The translations under genes and the position numbers were made by a program. Shown here piece by piece: positions 45,453 through 55,171 of a stretch of DNA of 64,000 bases. Numbering within the stretch: the stretch's first letter is position 1; every line of letters begins with the position of its first letter. The stretch comes from DATMRF01 sp035566435 (GTDB taxonomy: Bacteria > Verrucomicrobiota > Verrucomicrobiia > Limisphaerales > UBA8199), in assembly GCA_035566435.1 (NCBI GenBank), contig DATMRF010000117.1:1-64000 (forward strand). Direction: 5' to 3'. The notes under the pieces were generated by a model. That model did no database searches and was not told where the DNA came from. It saw only the letters and a list, made by a program, of their open reading frames with translations.

Positions 45453-45777
45453 GTTGTCCTTTCCATAAACCGCCGAGGACGGAAGAAATCACCGTCCATT
45501 GTTCGCGCTTGTTCTTAAGGGCCTGGCGGCCTTCCTTTTTGATGGAATAATATTTGCGCTTGCGTCCGTTCTCCATCTCCAGCCAACGAGATTTGATCCA
45601 GCCGTCGTCCTCCATCCGGTGCAACACTGGGTAAAGCATGCCGTCCGTCCATTTAATCTGCTCTCCGGAAAGCTGTTTGACTTCCTGAATCAGTGCATAG
45701 CCGTAACTTTCCCCTTTGGCGAGCAGGGACAGAATCAACGGCTCGGTCGAGGCAGCCACCAGTTCTTTTTCAATCAT
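45445..45777 (-). CDS. PadR family transcriptional regulator
   Basis: 110 residues from ATG 45777; the open frame upstream to 46110 is non-coding. A complete PadR winged helix: LILSLLAKGESYGYALIQEV, KWTDGMLYPVLHRMEDDGWI, RKRKYYSIKKEGRQALKNKR. PadR proteins repress their own operon and an adjacent effector gene. A 25-bp inverted repeat (45785-45809) begins eight bases upstream of the ATG and is the obvious operator. Confidence 0.93.
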   Translation of the reverse strand: MIEKELVAASTEPLILSLLAKGESYGYALIQEVKQLSGEQIKWTDGMLYPVLHRMEDDGWIKSRWLEMENGRKRKYYSIKKEGRQALKNKREQWTVISSVLGGLWKGQHV

Positions 45778-45784
45778 GATTTCA

Positions 45785-45809
45785 ACATACATTGCGTCGC
45801 TATGTATGT
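45785..45809. promoter_or_regulatory. Likely PadR operator, 25-bp inverted repeat
   Basis: ACATACATTGCG and CGCTATGTATGT face each other around one central base, with one mismatch per arm. PadR operators typically contain ATGT and ACAT half sites, as here. Its place next to the start codon suits autorepression. The region 45810-46077 shows no other feature that I recognise. Confidence 0.75.
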
Positions 45810-46077
45810 CAAGCCTAACAGTTGTGCCTCCCCATGCCGCCCCGCGCGAACTGTTCCGGCATTCCTGCGACTTTCCGCCCAAGGAATAGCGATAGGAATG
45901 AAGCGAGGCGCCCTGGCGAACAGCGTAGTTTGAATTCGGTGGCGAGATTCCCGGCTCGCAAACGTGCGAGATACCAGAACAATGGCCTTTGAGCGGGCTC
46001 CGGGACGTTATCTCGAAAACAAGGCGAGGGTCGGTTTTCATCTCTCGCCCGAAATGAGGAGATTTGCGTATATCGTT

Positions 46078-46131
46078 ACTGACAGGAAATTGCTTTTTGG
46101 CACACGACATGCGTTTGACGCTGTGCGGGTG
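46078..46131 (+). repeat. 54-bp dispersed repeat, copy 1
   Basis: Starts ACTGACAGGAAATTGCTTTT and ends GCTGTGCGGGTG. The most divergent of the four full copies. It lies between the padR-like gene and the 3' end of the GH43-like gene. Confidence 0.85.
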
Positions 46132-46155
46132 ATTACCAACTCCCGTCTTGGCTGG

Positions 46156-47283
46156 TCACCGGCTGGCTGGGAAAGAAGCTCTTAAGGCCGCTGCTTCGTG
46201 CGCGTTCAACCAGGCAGTGCTGCCATGGCGCGCTTCTGGGGGAAAATCGACGCTCGTCTCGGCCGTCCATTGGACCAGGTTCGACGAGCTGGAGAGACCA
46301 TAGCCGTCCGTCATGCAGTAGTCATAGAGGAGGAGCCACCCGGCACTGGTCGGGTCCGGCATGATGCAGGGACCTTCGGTTATCACCGGGGCGAGTTGCC
46401 CGTGGTTGAGCGGACCTTCGTGGACGGTATAGGGGCCCTCGATATGCTTTGACGTCGCCAACCGGATCGCGCGCCGTTCGCCGGTCTTCTCCCCAAACTC
46501 CTCTTCCTTGTGGAACAGGTAAAAGGTGCCCTGGTTTTCAATCAGGGTTCCGTCGATCACGGAATAGCCGGGTGCGAACAGCACTTTGGCCGGCGTGAAG
46601 GTTTTCCAGTCCCGCGTTCGTGCAAACCAGAGCCGGCTCTTCCTCCAACCCTCGTTTTCGAACGAAGAGGCCCAGAGGAGAACAAAGTCGCCGGTGGCGG
46701 CGTTCAGAAACCATTCCGGCGCCCAGATGTTCCGGGGCGGTCGTCCGGTTTCATCGGTCACCCCCTGCATGAGGGTGAGTGAGCGCGCCTCCTCCCACTG
46801 GAGCAGGTCAGGGGAGGTGGCGGCGAGGCAGACGGGACCAGCGTGGCGATCTGACCTCGGGCCGGGTCCCGCGCCGGTCGCCAGAAGGCGCCAGCGGCCG
46901 TCGGGAGCGTGGCCTACAAAAGGATCCCGGAGCCGCCTGTCCCACACCGGACGGTTGCCGTTCAACGGCGACCAATGCCGGCCGTCAGAGGACAAGGCCA
47001 AATGAAGGCGCTCCTCCCGCATCGGATTGGCCAGCGGGACCGTGTGGGTTTTGCCATCCGAATCGACTTCGACCCGCGATTCGTAGCGCTGACGAAAATA
47101 AGCGAAAACCCATACCCCGGTCCCTGGAGTCGGCGCGGGCTCCACAGCCGCAACCAGTACGCTTTCGCCCTGCGCGCCCGCAGTCTGCCCCCACGCGGTG
47201 GAGACCAGGGCCGCAATGAGGGCCGCCAACATCCATGTTTGCCGCCAGATGGCAATGCGGCGCGAAGATTCAACCAGATGCAT
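46156..47283 (-). CDS. Exported GH43-like five-bladed beta-propeller glycosidase
   Basis: 375 residues from ATG 47283 with a signal peptide (WMLAALIAALVSTAWGQ). Propeller features of glycoside hydrolase clan GH43/GH32-like proteins: RLRDPFVGHAPDGRWRLLAT, NIWAPEWFLNAATGDFVLLW, VIDGTLIENQGTFYLFHKEE, ITEGPCIMPDPTSAGWLLLY. The acidic residues in RDPF, APEWF and IDGT are candidate catalytic or tuning residues. The polysaccharide substrate (arabinan, xylan or fructan type) is undecided. Confidence 0.78.
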   Translation of the reverse strand: MHLVESSRRIAIWRQTWMLAALIAALVSTAWGQTAGAQGESVLVAAVEPAPTPGTGVWVFAYFRQRYESRVEVDSDGKTHTVPLANPMREERLHLALSSDGRHWSPLNGNRPVWDRRLRDPFVGHAPDGRWRLLATGAGPGPRSDRHAGPVCLAATSPDLLQWEEARSLTLMQGVTDETGRPPRNIWAPEWFLNAATGDFVLLWASSFENEGWRKSRLWFARTRDWKTFTPAKVLFAPGYSVIDGTLIENQGTFYLFHKEEEFGEKTGERRAIRLATSKHIEGPYTVHEGPLNHGQLAPVITEGPCIMPDPTSAGWLLLYDYCMTDGYGLSSSSNLVQWTAETSVDFPPEARHGSTAWLNAHEAAALRASFPASR

Positions 47284-47373
47284 CCCGCTCTCAGAAGTTT
47301 GCACTACGTTTGCGCTTCGTTTCCAGCCCGGGCGTCGGCGGCGAGGATTTGCTCCAGGGATGGATGACAAATA

Positions 47374-47427
47374 ACTGATAGGAAATTGCTTTTTGGCGCG
47401 CGACACGTACTTGTCGCTGCGCGGGTG
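47374..47427 (+). repeat. 54-bp dispersed repeat, copy 2
   Basis: Lies 90 bases upstream of the GH43-like start. Inside it GCGACA-cgtact-TGTCGC forms a hairpin, and AACTGATA before it pairs with TATCAGTT just after it, so this copy is bounded by an inverted repeat. Confidence 0.85.
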
Positions 47428-47477
47428 AGTTATCAGTTGGTTGGTTTTTCCAAACAGTTATGTGCTTTGAGCCGTGA

Positions 47478-49955
<2,478 letters not shown>

Positions 49956-49967
49956 GGTAGTGCTCCT

Positions 49968-50283
49968 CTAATTGAGTTCTTGGTTTTGAAAGTGTCTTTC
50001 CAGCGCTTCAGGGCGGTTCTCGAGCGCTTCGTTGTGCCTCTTTGATTCCCTGAGCTCTGCCTGGTTTTGATCTAATTGCTGGGTGAGCCTGCGGTTCAGC
50101 TCTTGAATCGCACCGATGGTGGCGGGCACCAATTCGCCGTAGGCGACGCTCTTCGTGCCGTGGCACTCGCCGATAACTTCGGGGAATACCGGTTCGACGG
50201 CTTGCGCGATCAGGCCCAGTGTGCGGGGCGCATCCGCGGGATAGTCACGGAAGTGGTAGGGAACCGGCCTGAGTTGCATCAAC
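49968..50283 (-). pseudogene. C-terminal fragment of a second S74 fibre gene
   Basis: About 104 codons matching the end of the intact fibre protein: LMQLRPVPYHFRDYPADAPR, TLGLIAQAVEPVFPEVIGEC, and AIQELNRRLTQQLDQNQAEL. It lacks the Ser-Asp-Lys cleavage segment and everything before it. The homology stops exactly where repeat copy 3 begins (50282), so the repeat junction truncated it. It lies 12 bases upstream of the intact gene on the same strand. Confidence 0.8.
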
Positions 50284-50335
50284 TGATAGGAAATTGCTTT
50301 TTGGCGCACGACATGCACTTGACGCTGCGCGGGTG
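50282..50335 (+). repeat. 54-bp dispersed repeat, copy 3
   Basis: Forms the breakpoint of the S74 gene fragment. Same orientation as the other copies. Confidence 0.88.
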
Positions 50336-50488
50336 AGCTGTGGTGTACCGCAAAGGAGGGTGGATGTCAAGAGTGTGGCTGTTTTGCCGCGAAGCGACTC
50401 AGGCCAACCCCTTGCTGCTGGCGACTCCGGTTTGCGCCTGGCTTTCATTTGTAAGCAAGCGGCCCGGAGCGCCAGAGCCGGAACGTTC

Positions 50489-50542
50489 ACTGATAGGAAA
50501 TTGCTTTTTGGCGAGCGACATGTACTTGACGCTGCGCGGGTG
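50489..50542 (+). repeat. 54-bp dispersed repeat, copy 4
   Basis: 207 bases after copy 3. Nothing coding was recognised between 50284 and 50792; open frames there run through the repeats and are not credible. Confidence 0.88.
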
Positions 50543-50792
50543 GAACCGACGTGACACAGCAGTTCACGTTCATGGCACACTTCTACCACTCGCCTTCCCC
50601 AGAAGCTCTCAAAAAATGAGATGCTCGCGTTCTCAGGAATGAATCCGCCGCGCACCTGTTTTACTGCGAGCTATTTCACGCGCGCCTGCCACGAGTGTGG
50701 CCTTGAGACGACGGTCAGTCACGGCCGCGTCCCAAGTTCCCACGAATTCATCCCGACGTAAGTTGTTGCCGGCGCCGGCGCTATATTCGGCA

Positions 50793-51590
50793 CTATTTGT
50801 CTTGTGGCGCCGCGAGCGTCACGTATCCGAACAGGCTTGGTGTATCGGGCGGGAAGTCGCAACCTGCGCTGTAAAACATTTTGGGGTTGCGTCGCCGTTA
50901 TCGAAGACGCTCGCCCAGATGCCGATCAAGACGATGTCTTGCCCGCTCGGGTCCTGGAGATTTCCGAGGAAACTGCCGTCATCGTCAAAGACGCTGATGG
51001 TCCCGGCTTCAACATTGGTGACCAGCAAGTGACCGCTGGCAAACGCGAAATGCTTGGGAGCTCTCGTCACCCAGAACGGCGCTTCGAGCGTGCCGCCCGG
51101 GGCGTTCATGCTCAGCCGGTGCAGGAAGTTGCCTTCGGTATCAAAAACGTCCACGGCCCCACCCTGGCCTTTGGTGAAAGCGGCAGTCGTTACGTAAATC
51201 TTGCCGTCCACCGGGCGTGCGGAATAAACGGTTTGCGCAACTGGCGCGAGGGCGTCCGTGAAGCGGCGCAGCACATGGAAATTGCCGTCGTAGATTTCGA
51301 TCCAGTTGTTGGCCGTAGCGAGAGTCTGGCCGCCATCGGTGACATACATGACCATGTTGCCGTCTCGGTTGCGAGTCGGGTTCAATGCGAGCCCGGCGGG
51401 TGAGCCAACAGCGCCTAGGCCAAAGATGGCCGCGGCAGGAACTGTGACAGCCGAGCGCATGGTGCGGCCATCTCGACTGTAGAAGGTCAAGACGCCGGTC
51501 CAGGCGTTGGCGACGGCAAAGCCGCCATTGGGCAGTTCGGCAATGTCCCATGCATCGCCGATGTTCGAGTCCTGGTATTTGGCCCGGGCG
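50793..51590 (-). pseudogene. Truncated, frameshifted TIGR03118-like beta-propeller protein
   Basis: The frame contains propeller blades (DAWDIAELPNGGFAVANAWT, SPAGLALNPTRNRDGNMVMY, AVDVFDTEGNFLHRLSMNAP, LLVTNVEAGTISVFDDDGSF), fitting the TIGR03118 group of exported propellers. The N-terminal half is missing. Near 50885 a one-base loss in CCCCAAAA shifts the frame; in the next frame a sensible end continues (KMFYSAGCDFPPDTPSLFGY, VTLAAPQDK, stop at 50793). Both changes mark it as a pseudogene. The family assignment is moderate. Confidence 0.6.
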
Positions 51591-51773
51591 CTACTTGCGA
51601 GAGCGATTGTCCTTGGGCTGGAGGTACTGGGTGAAGGTCCAGGCGCCGATGGCTATGCCTGCTTGGAGACCATCCTCGTTGGCCGAACGGAAACGAATCC
51701 CGCCATAAAGACGGCTCAGTGCTGCTTCCTCCGCAGCGGCGGAGAAGTTGGGAAAACTGCGCCAGAGCGGGAA
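51591..51773 (-). pseudogene. C-terminal fragment of a vanadium-type haloperoxidase / PAP2-like protein
   Basis: 60 codons between an in-frame stop (51774) and TAG 51591 read RSFPNFSAAAEEAALSRLYG, GIRFRSANEDGLQAGIAIGA and WTFTQYLQPK. This is the conserved end of bacterial vanadium-dependent haloperoxidases (the AAEEAxxSRxYGGIHFRxANEDGxxLG pattern). The catalytic core is gone. It is packed directly between the TIGR03118-like fragment and an intact propeller gene. Confidence 0.7.
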
Positions 51774-51836
51774 CTACCGGGGGCCAACCTCATCCGGCCG
51801 GTCCCCCCCGTAATCCTAATCTGCGATTCGCTGCGT

Positions 51837-52880
51837 TCAGGGTGTCGGGCCGTAGGGCGGAGCCGAGAGGCCGTCGATCTTCCAGATCTCCCCGGTGAGG
51901 GTGACCACGTAAGCTTTGTTCCCGATGAACTGGAGCGAGGTCGGCTGGTTCAGACCCTGCACGACCACGGTAAAGGTGCCGTCCCCGTTGACCTTGGCGA
52001 GCGCGCCGGTGTTCGGCACCGCAAGATTCAGCGCTTCAGTATTCGGGTCGAACGTGCCGAACGAGAGGGCGTAAAGGGTGCGACCGAGGCCAAATTGCAC
52101 GTCAAGCACCCAGGGGACGCCGGAGGCTACCTCCGTAGCGGTGGACGATTTCGGCCCGAACGACACAACCTTGCCGGTTTGGGGCGTGTGGGGGTCGGGG
52201 CCACCCTCGGCCATGAGGACGGTGTCGCCGAACACCACCAGCCCGGTCGGGACGATGTTGTCGAAGTCGATGAACACGGAGATCTCGCCGTCGAGGGTGA
52301 CCCGCAGCACGCGGTTGAGGTTCGCATCGGTGACCAGGAAGCCGCCGCGGTATGCTTCTATCGCGAACTGGAATCCGGTCGGGAGGTCGAAGTGGAACGG
52401 GATGGTCGGCGGATTGAGCATGTTGAACTCGCCGATGTCAGCGAGGACAGTGAAACTCGCCGGGCCGTCCATTCGATAGATGCCGACAACGTTGGTGCCG
52501 CCGGAGTCCGAGGCGACGCCAGTGACCAGTGCGTAGGCGGTGTTGCCGATGAACGCGACGTCGACTACCCCACCATTACCAATGCCGAAGAGTCCAGCCG
52601 GCAGACCACTGGCGAACGTCGTGACTTGCCCGGTTTCGGGGTCAACGCGCCAGATCCTGCCTTCTAAGTTTTCGGTGACGTAGAGCGCACCATCGGGGCC
52701 GACCGTGCTGCCCTGGGTACCCTCCAGGCCGCTCACCAGCAGGGTGGCGGTAGGCGTCCCGGACGGTGGCCGGGCGCTGGCAGCCGACGGCGTGATCATG
52801 GCGATCAGGGCCGCCGCCAACAACACCATGCTGGTCTTGATCGCGGTGACTGCCGCTTGAGTTTTGATTTGTTTTTTCAT
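51837..52880 (-). CDS. ScyD/ScyE family exported beta-propeller protein
   Basis: 347 residues with a signal peptide (TSMVLLAAALIAMITPSAAS). Propeller motifs GSTVGPDGALYVTENLEGRI, WRVDPETGQVTTFASGLPAG, GGVVDVAFIGNTAYALVTGV, FEVTDANLNRVL-like GGFLVTDANLNRVLRVTLDG and TSLQFIGNKAYVVTLTGEIW match the ScyD/ScyE family, named after scytonemin cluster proteins but widespread. Intact, in contrast to the fragments downstream. A 29-residue frame lies 22 bases upstream. Confidence 0.82.
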   Translation of the reverse strand: MKKQIKTQAAVTAIKTSMVLLAAALIAMITPSAASARPPSGTPTATLLVSGLEGTQGSTVGPDGALYVTENLEGRIWRVDPETGQVTTFASGLPAGLFGIGNGGVVDVAFIGNTAYALVTGVASDSGGTNVVGIYRMDGPASFTVLADIGEFNMLNPPTIPFHFDLPTGFQFAIEAYRGGFLVTDANLNRVLRVTLDGEISVFIDFDNIVPTGLVVFGDTVLMAEGGPDPHTPQTGKVVSFGPKSSTATEVASGVPWVLDVQFGLGRTLYALSFGTFDPNTEALNLAVPNTGALAKVNGDGTFTVVVQGLNQPTSLQFIGNKAYVVTLTGEIWKIDGLSAPPYGPTP

Positions 52881-52902
52881 TTTGTTGTCTTTTTTTGCTT
52901 TC

Positions 52903-52992
52903 TTATTTGTTTGTTGCTGTTGATCTACTGGCGTTGAAGGCGAGCCAGCCCATCACGAGGGCAACGGCCAGTTTTGTAACATTGTTTCCCAT
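52903..52992 (-). CDS. Possible 29-residue leader or membrane peptide
   Basis: MGNNVTKLAVALVMGWLAFN followed by nine polar residues and TAA. AAGAGAG stands about five bases before the ATG, a good ribosome binding site. It precedes the ScyD/ScyE-like gene by 22 bases and so probably shares its message. It may be a leader peptide or a degenerate signal sequence. Confidence 0.4.
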   Translation of the reverse strand: MGNNVTKLAVALVMGWLAFNASRSTATNK

Positions 52993-53179
52993 ATTCTCTC
53001 TTTCCATTCGAGGGTCTCGAATTACAGGTGACGCGCACCTGATGGTTAGTATTTGTTTTGTCGATGCGGCTTTCTACGCCAGCTCTCGCGAGCCATACCA
53101 GTTGCTGCTGCGCCACGAAGATTGGTGCGAGTAGCTCACCGCGAAGATTGTGAGTCAAGCTGGCTGACTCTGTCTATTG

Positions 53180-53191
53180 GGGGATATCCCC
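53180..53191. promoter_or_regulatory. Perfect 12-bp palindrome GGGGATATCCCC
   Basis: Lies about 190 bases upstream of the small peptide and propeller genes. It could be an operator for them. A second inverted pair (CCGGAT/ATCCGG) follows at about 53204-53220. Confidence 0.35.
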
Positions 53192-53257
53192 GATATGCTG
53201 CTACCGGATCGCATCCGGATTATGCCGGGCTGAAAAGATGAAAAAGGGGTTATTCCT

Positions 53258-53281
53258 ACTGATAGGAAATTGCTTTTTGGC
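53258..53281 (+). repeat. 54-bp repeat, copy 5 (first 24 bases only)
   Basis: Identical to the start of copies 2-4 up to TTTTTGGC, where it joins a transposase fragment directly. Confidence 0.8.
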
Positions 53282-53407
53282 CATCTTTTCTCAGGGCGCT
53301 ACAAAGCCCTGCCCGCTGACGGCACCACCACCGCCTACCTCAAATCCGCCTGCGATTACGTTCACCTCAACCCGGTGCGGGCGAGGCTCTTAACATGTCC
53401 CGGTTGA
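53282..53407 (+). pseudogene. C-terminal fragment of a RAYT (Y1/IS200-like) transposase
   Basis: About 41 codons: HLFSGRYKALPADGTTTAYL, KSACDYVHLNPVRARL, then stop. The HLFxGRYKA and YVHLNPVRA motifs are diagnostic of REP-associated tyrosine transposases. The catalytic HUH and Tyr residues would lie in the missing part. RAYTs move REP hairpins. The fragment begins exactly where repeat copy 5 ends. Confidence 0.85.
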
Positions 53408-53465
53408 CGAAGGGTGTCGTGGAGGCGCTTGCACTCCTTGGATTTTTTGGGGCCGGCGTGAACGG

Positions 53466-54470
53466 CTATTTCTTAAGCCACCTGGCGACGTCCGCGGCGG
53501 CGTAGGTGATTAGAATATCGGCGCCGGCGCGGCGCATTGCGAGGAGGCTTTCCAGCGTCACGGCGCGTTCGTCGATCCAGCCGTTGGCGGCGGCGGCTTT
53601 CACCATCGAGTATTCCGCGCTCACCGAGTAGGCGGCGGTCGGGTAACCAAATTCGGTTTTCACGCGGTAGAGAATGTCCAGGTACGCGAGCGCGGGTTTC
53701 ACCATGACGATGTCGGCGCCTTCCTGAATATCCATCGCGACCTCGCGCAGAGCTTCGGAGGCGTTCGCCCCGTCCATCTGGTAACTGCGCCGGTCGCCGA
53801 ATTTGGGTGTGGACTCAGCCGCTTCGCGGAAGGGCCCGTAAAAGGCGGAAGCAAATTTAGCGGCGTAGGACATGATGGGGGTGTCGGTATGTCCCAACCG
53901 GTCAAGTTCCTCGCGAATCGCCCTGACACGGCCGTCCATCATGTCGCTGGGGGCGACGATGTCGGCGCCGGCTTGAGCGTGGCTGGCGGCGGTGCGGGCG
54001 AGCAGTTTCAAAGTGGGGTCGTTCAGGATCCGTCCGCCTTTCGAGTCGGTCTGCACGATGCCGCAATGGCCGTGCGACATGTATTCGCAAAGGCAGACAT
54101 CGGTGATGACCAGCAATTGGGGCAATTCCTTCTTGAGCAGGCGGACCGCCTGCTGGACGATGCCGTTGGCCGCGTAAGCGCCGGTGGCCCGGGTGTCTTT
54201 CCGGTCGGGAATGCCGAACAGCAACACGGCCGGCACGCCGGCTTTATGGGCCTGACTGGCCTCGCGCAATAGTTCGTCCGGCGACAACTGAAACACGCTC
54301 GGCATGGCGTCAATCGGACTCCGCAGTTTCCGGCCACTGCGAACGAACAAAGGCAGGACCAATTGCGCCGCGCTCAGCCGGGTTTCGCTCACCATTCGAC
54401 GCAAGGCGGGGGATTGGCGCAAGCGCCGCGGCCGATACGCTGGGAACTGTCCCACGTTATGTAAGCTCAT
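53466..54470 (-). CDS. hemB: Porphobilinogen synthase (delta-aminolevulinic acid dehydratase)
   Basis: 334 residues, complete. Landmarks: RPRRLRQSPALRRMVSETRL, LVLPLFVRSG, the zinc-binding VCLCEYMSHGHCGI, IVAPSDMMDGRVRAIREELD, the active-site lysine regions SYAAKFASAFYGPFREA and IVMVKPALAYLDILYRVKTE, and AYSVSAEYSMVKAAA. It joins two 5-aminolevulinate molecules into porphobilinogen in haem synthesis. The three cysteines indicate the zinc type. No other haem genes are near. Confidence 0.96.
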   Translation of the reverse strand: MSLHNVGQFPAYRPRRLRQSPALRRMVSETRLSAAQLVLPLFVRSGRKLRSPIDAMPSVFQLSPDELLREASQAHKAGVPAVLLFGIPDRKDTRATGAYAANGIVQQAVRLLKKELPQLLVITDVCLCEYMSHGHCGIVQTDSKGGRILNDPTLKLLARTAASHAQAGADIVAPSDMMDGRVRAIREELDRLGHTDTPIMSYAAKFASAFYGPFREAAESTPKFGDRRSYQMDGANASEALREVAMDIQEGADIVMVKPALAYLDILYRVKTEFGYPTAAYSVSAEYSMVKAAAANGWIDERAVTLESLLAMRRAGADILITYAAADVARWLKK

Positions 54471-54525
54471 GGATGCCAGTGTAGGTGCTTGGGACGGGCA
54501 GGCAAGCTGTGAGCAGCTGTGAGCA

Positions 54526-54553
54526 GTTGATGGTTGAAGGTTGATAGTTGATA
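54526..54553 (+). repeat. Heptad tandem repeat GTTGATA
   Basis: GTTGATG, GTTGAAG, GTTGATA, GTTGATA. Preceded by two GTGAGCAG words. Confidence 0.75.
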
Positions 54554-54598
54554 GAGCGGGGAGGGGTCAGAGCGCAGAAAGCGGAAGGCGTAGGGGGC

Positions 54599-54623
54599 AA
54601 TCAGTAATCAGTAATCAGTAATC
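54599..54623 (+). repeat. Heptad tandem repeat AATCAGT
   Basis: Three perfect AATCAGT units plus AATC, followed by GGTCGGTGG words. The gap 54471-54819 otherwise shows nothing coding. Confidence 0.8.
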
Positions 54624-54819
54624 GGGTGGTCGGTGGCTGTGGTCGGTGGTCCGTATTCGGAAGTTAATGGTATGGAGGGAGTAAGGGGGGCCCGAACTTG
54701 CGGATACTGCCTCGTTCCTTCTACGAGATTGCCGGGACAGTGCCTAGAATTGGGCCACAGGCACTGAGCTAAGACCTGGCCCCGCCTTCGCGGCGAAATC
54801 GTCGCAATCCGGCCCCCCG

Positions 54820-55083
54820 TCACTCGCCAGTCTGCAGGCCAAAAGCGGCTTGGGATCCGGCGGAATCCAAATGGAGGATGGCCACCGGGTGGGGAATGTC
54901 CGGAGGGTCCTGGATGTTGATCCGGATGATTCGCCTGGGCTTGGCGGCTGAGGATTTCCACTTGGGAGCGCGGATTTGAAGTAGCAGGGGACCCGGGGAG
55001 CGCGGCTGCGGTCTGCGGCCGGTCATTTCAGCCATGCCGCGGGCTTGTTGCAGCAATTTCATCATGTTCACTCGGGTCGCCAT
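54820..55083 (-). CDS. Small basic conserved protein
   Basis: 87 residues from ATG 55083: ATRVNMMKLLQQARGMAEMT, then a Pro/Arg-rich part (GRRPQPRSPGPLLLQIRAPK), a basic RRIIRINIQDPPDIPHPVAI beta segment and a short tail. It looks like small verrucomicrobial proteins that I know only as hypotheticals. It is divergent from the lptD-like gene, 88 bases apart, so the two may share a regulatory region. Confidence 0.6.
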   Translation of the reverse strand: MATRVNMMKLLQQARGMAEMTGRRPQPRSPGPLLLQIRAPKWKSSAAKPRRIIRINIQDPPDIPHPVAILHLDSAGSQAAFGLQTGE

Positions 55084-55171
55084 GCGTTTCTGAGAAAAGA
55101 GAACGCAATTCACGTGCCATCTAAATCCCGCTTGGCACCGTCCAGGGGTTTTGATTAGCTCAGCCCGCCGA

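Noticed and set aside
50245..50655. 136-residue open frame on the minus strand
   Set aside because: It consists of two 54-bp repeat copies and the DNA between; the repeated CRAPKSNFLS segments come from the repeats.
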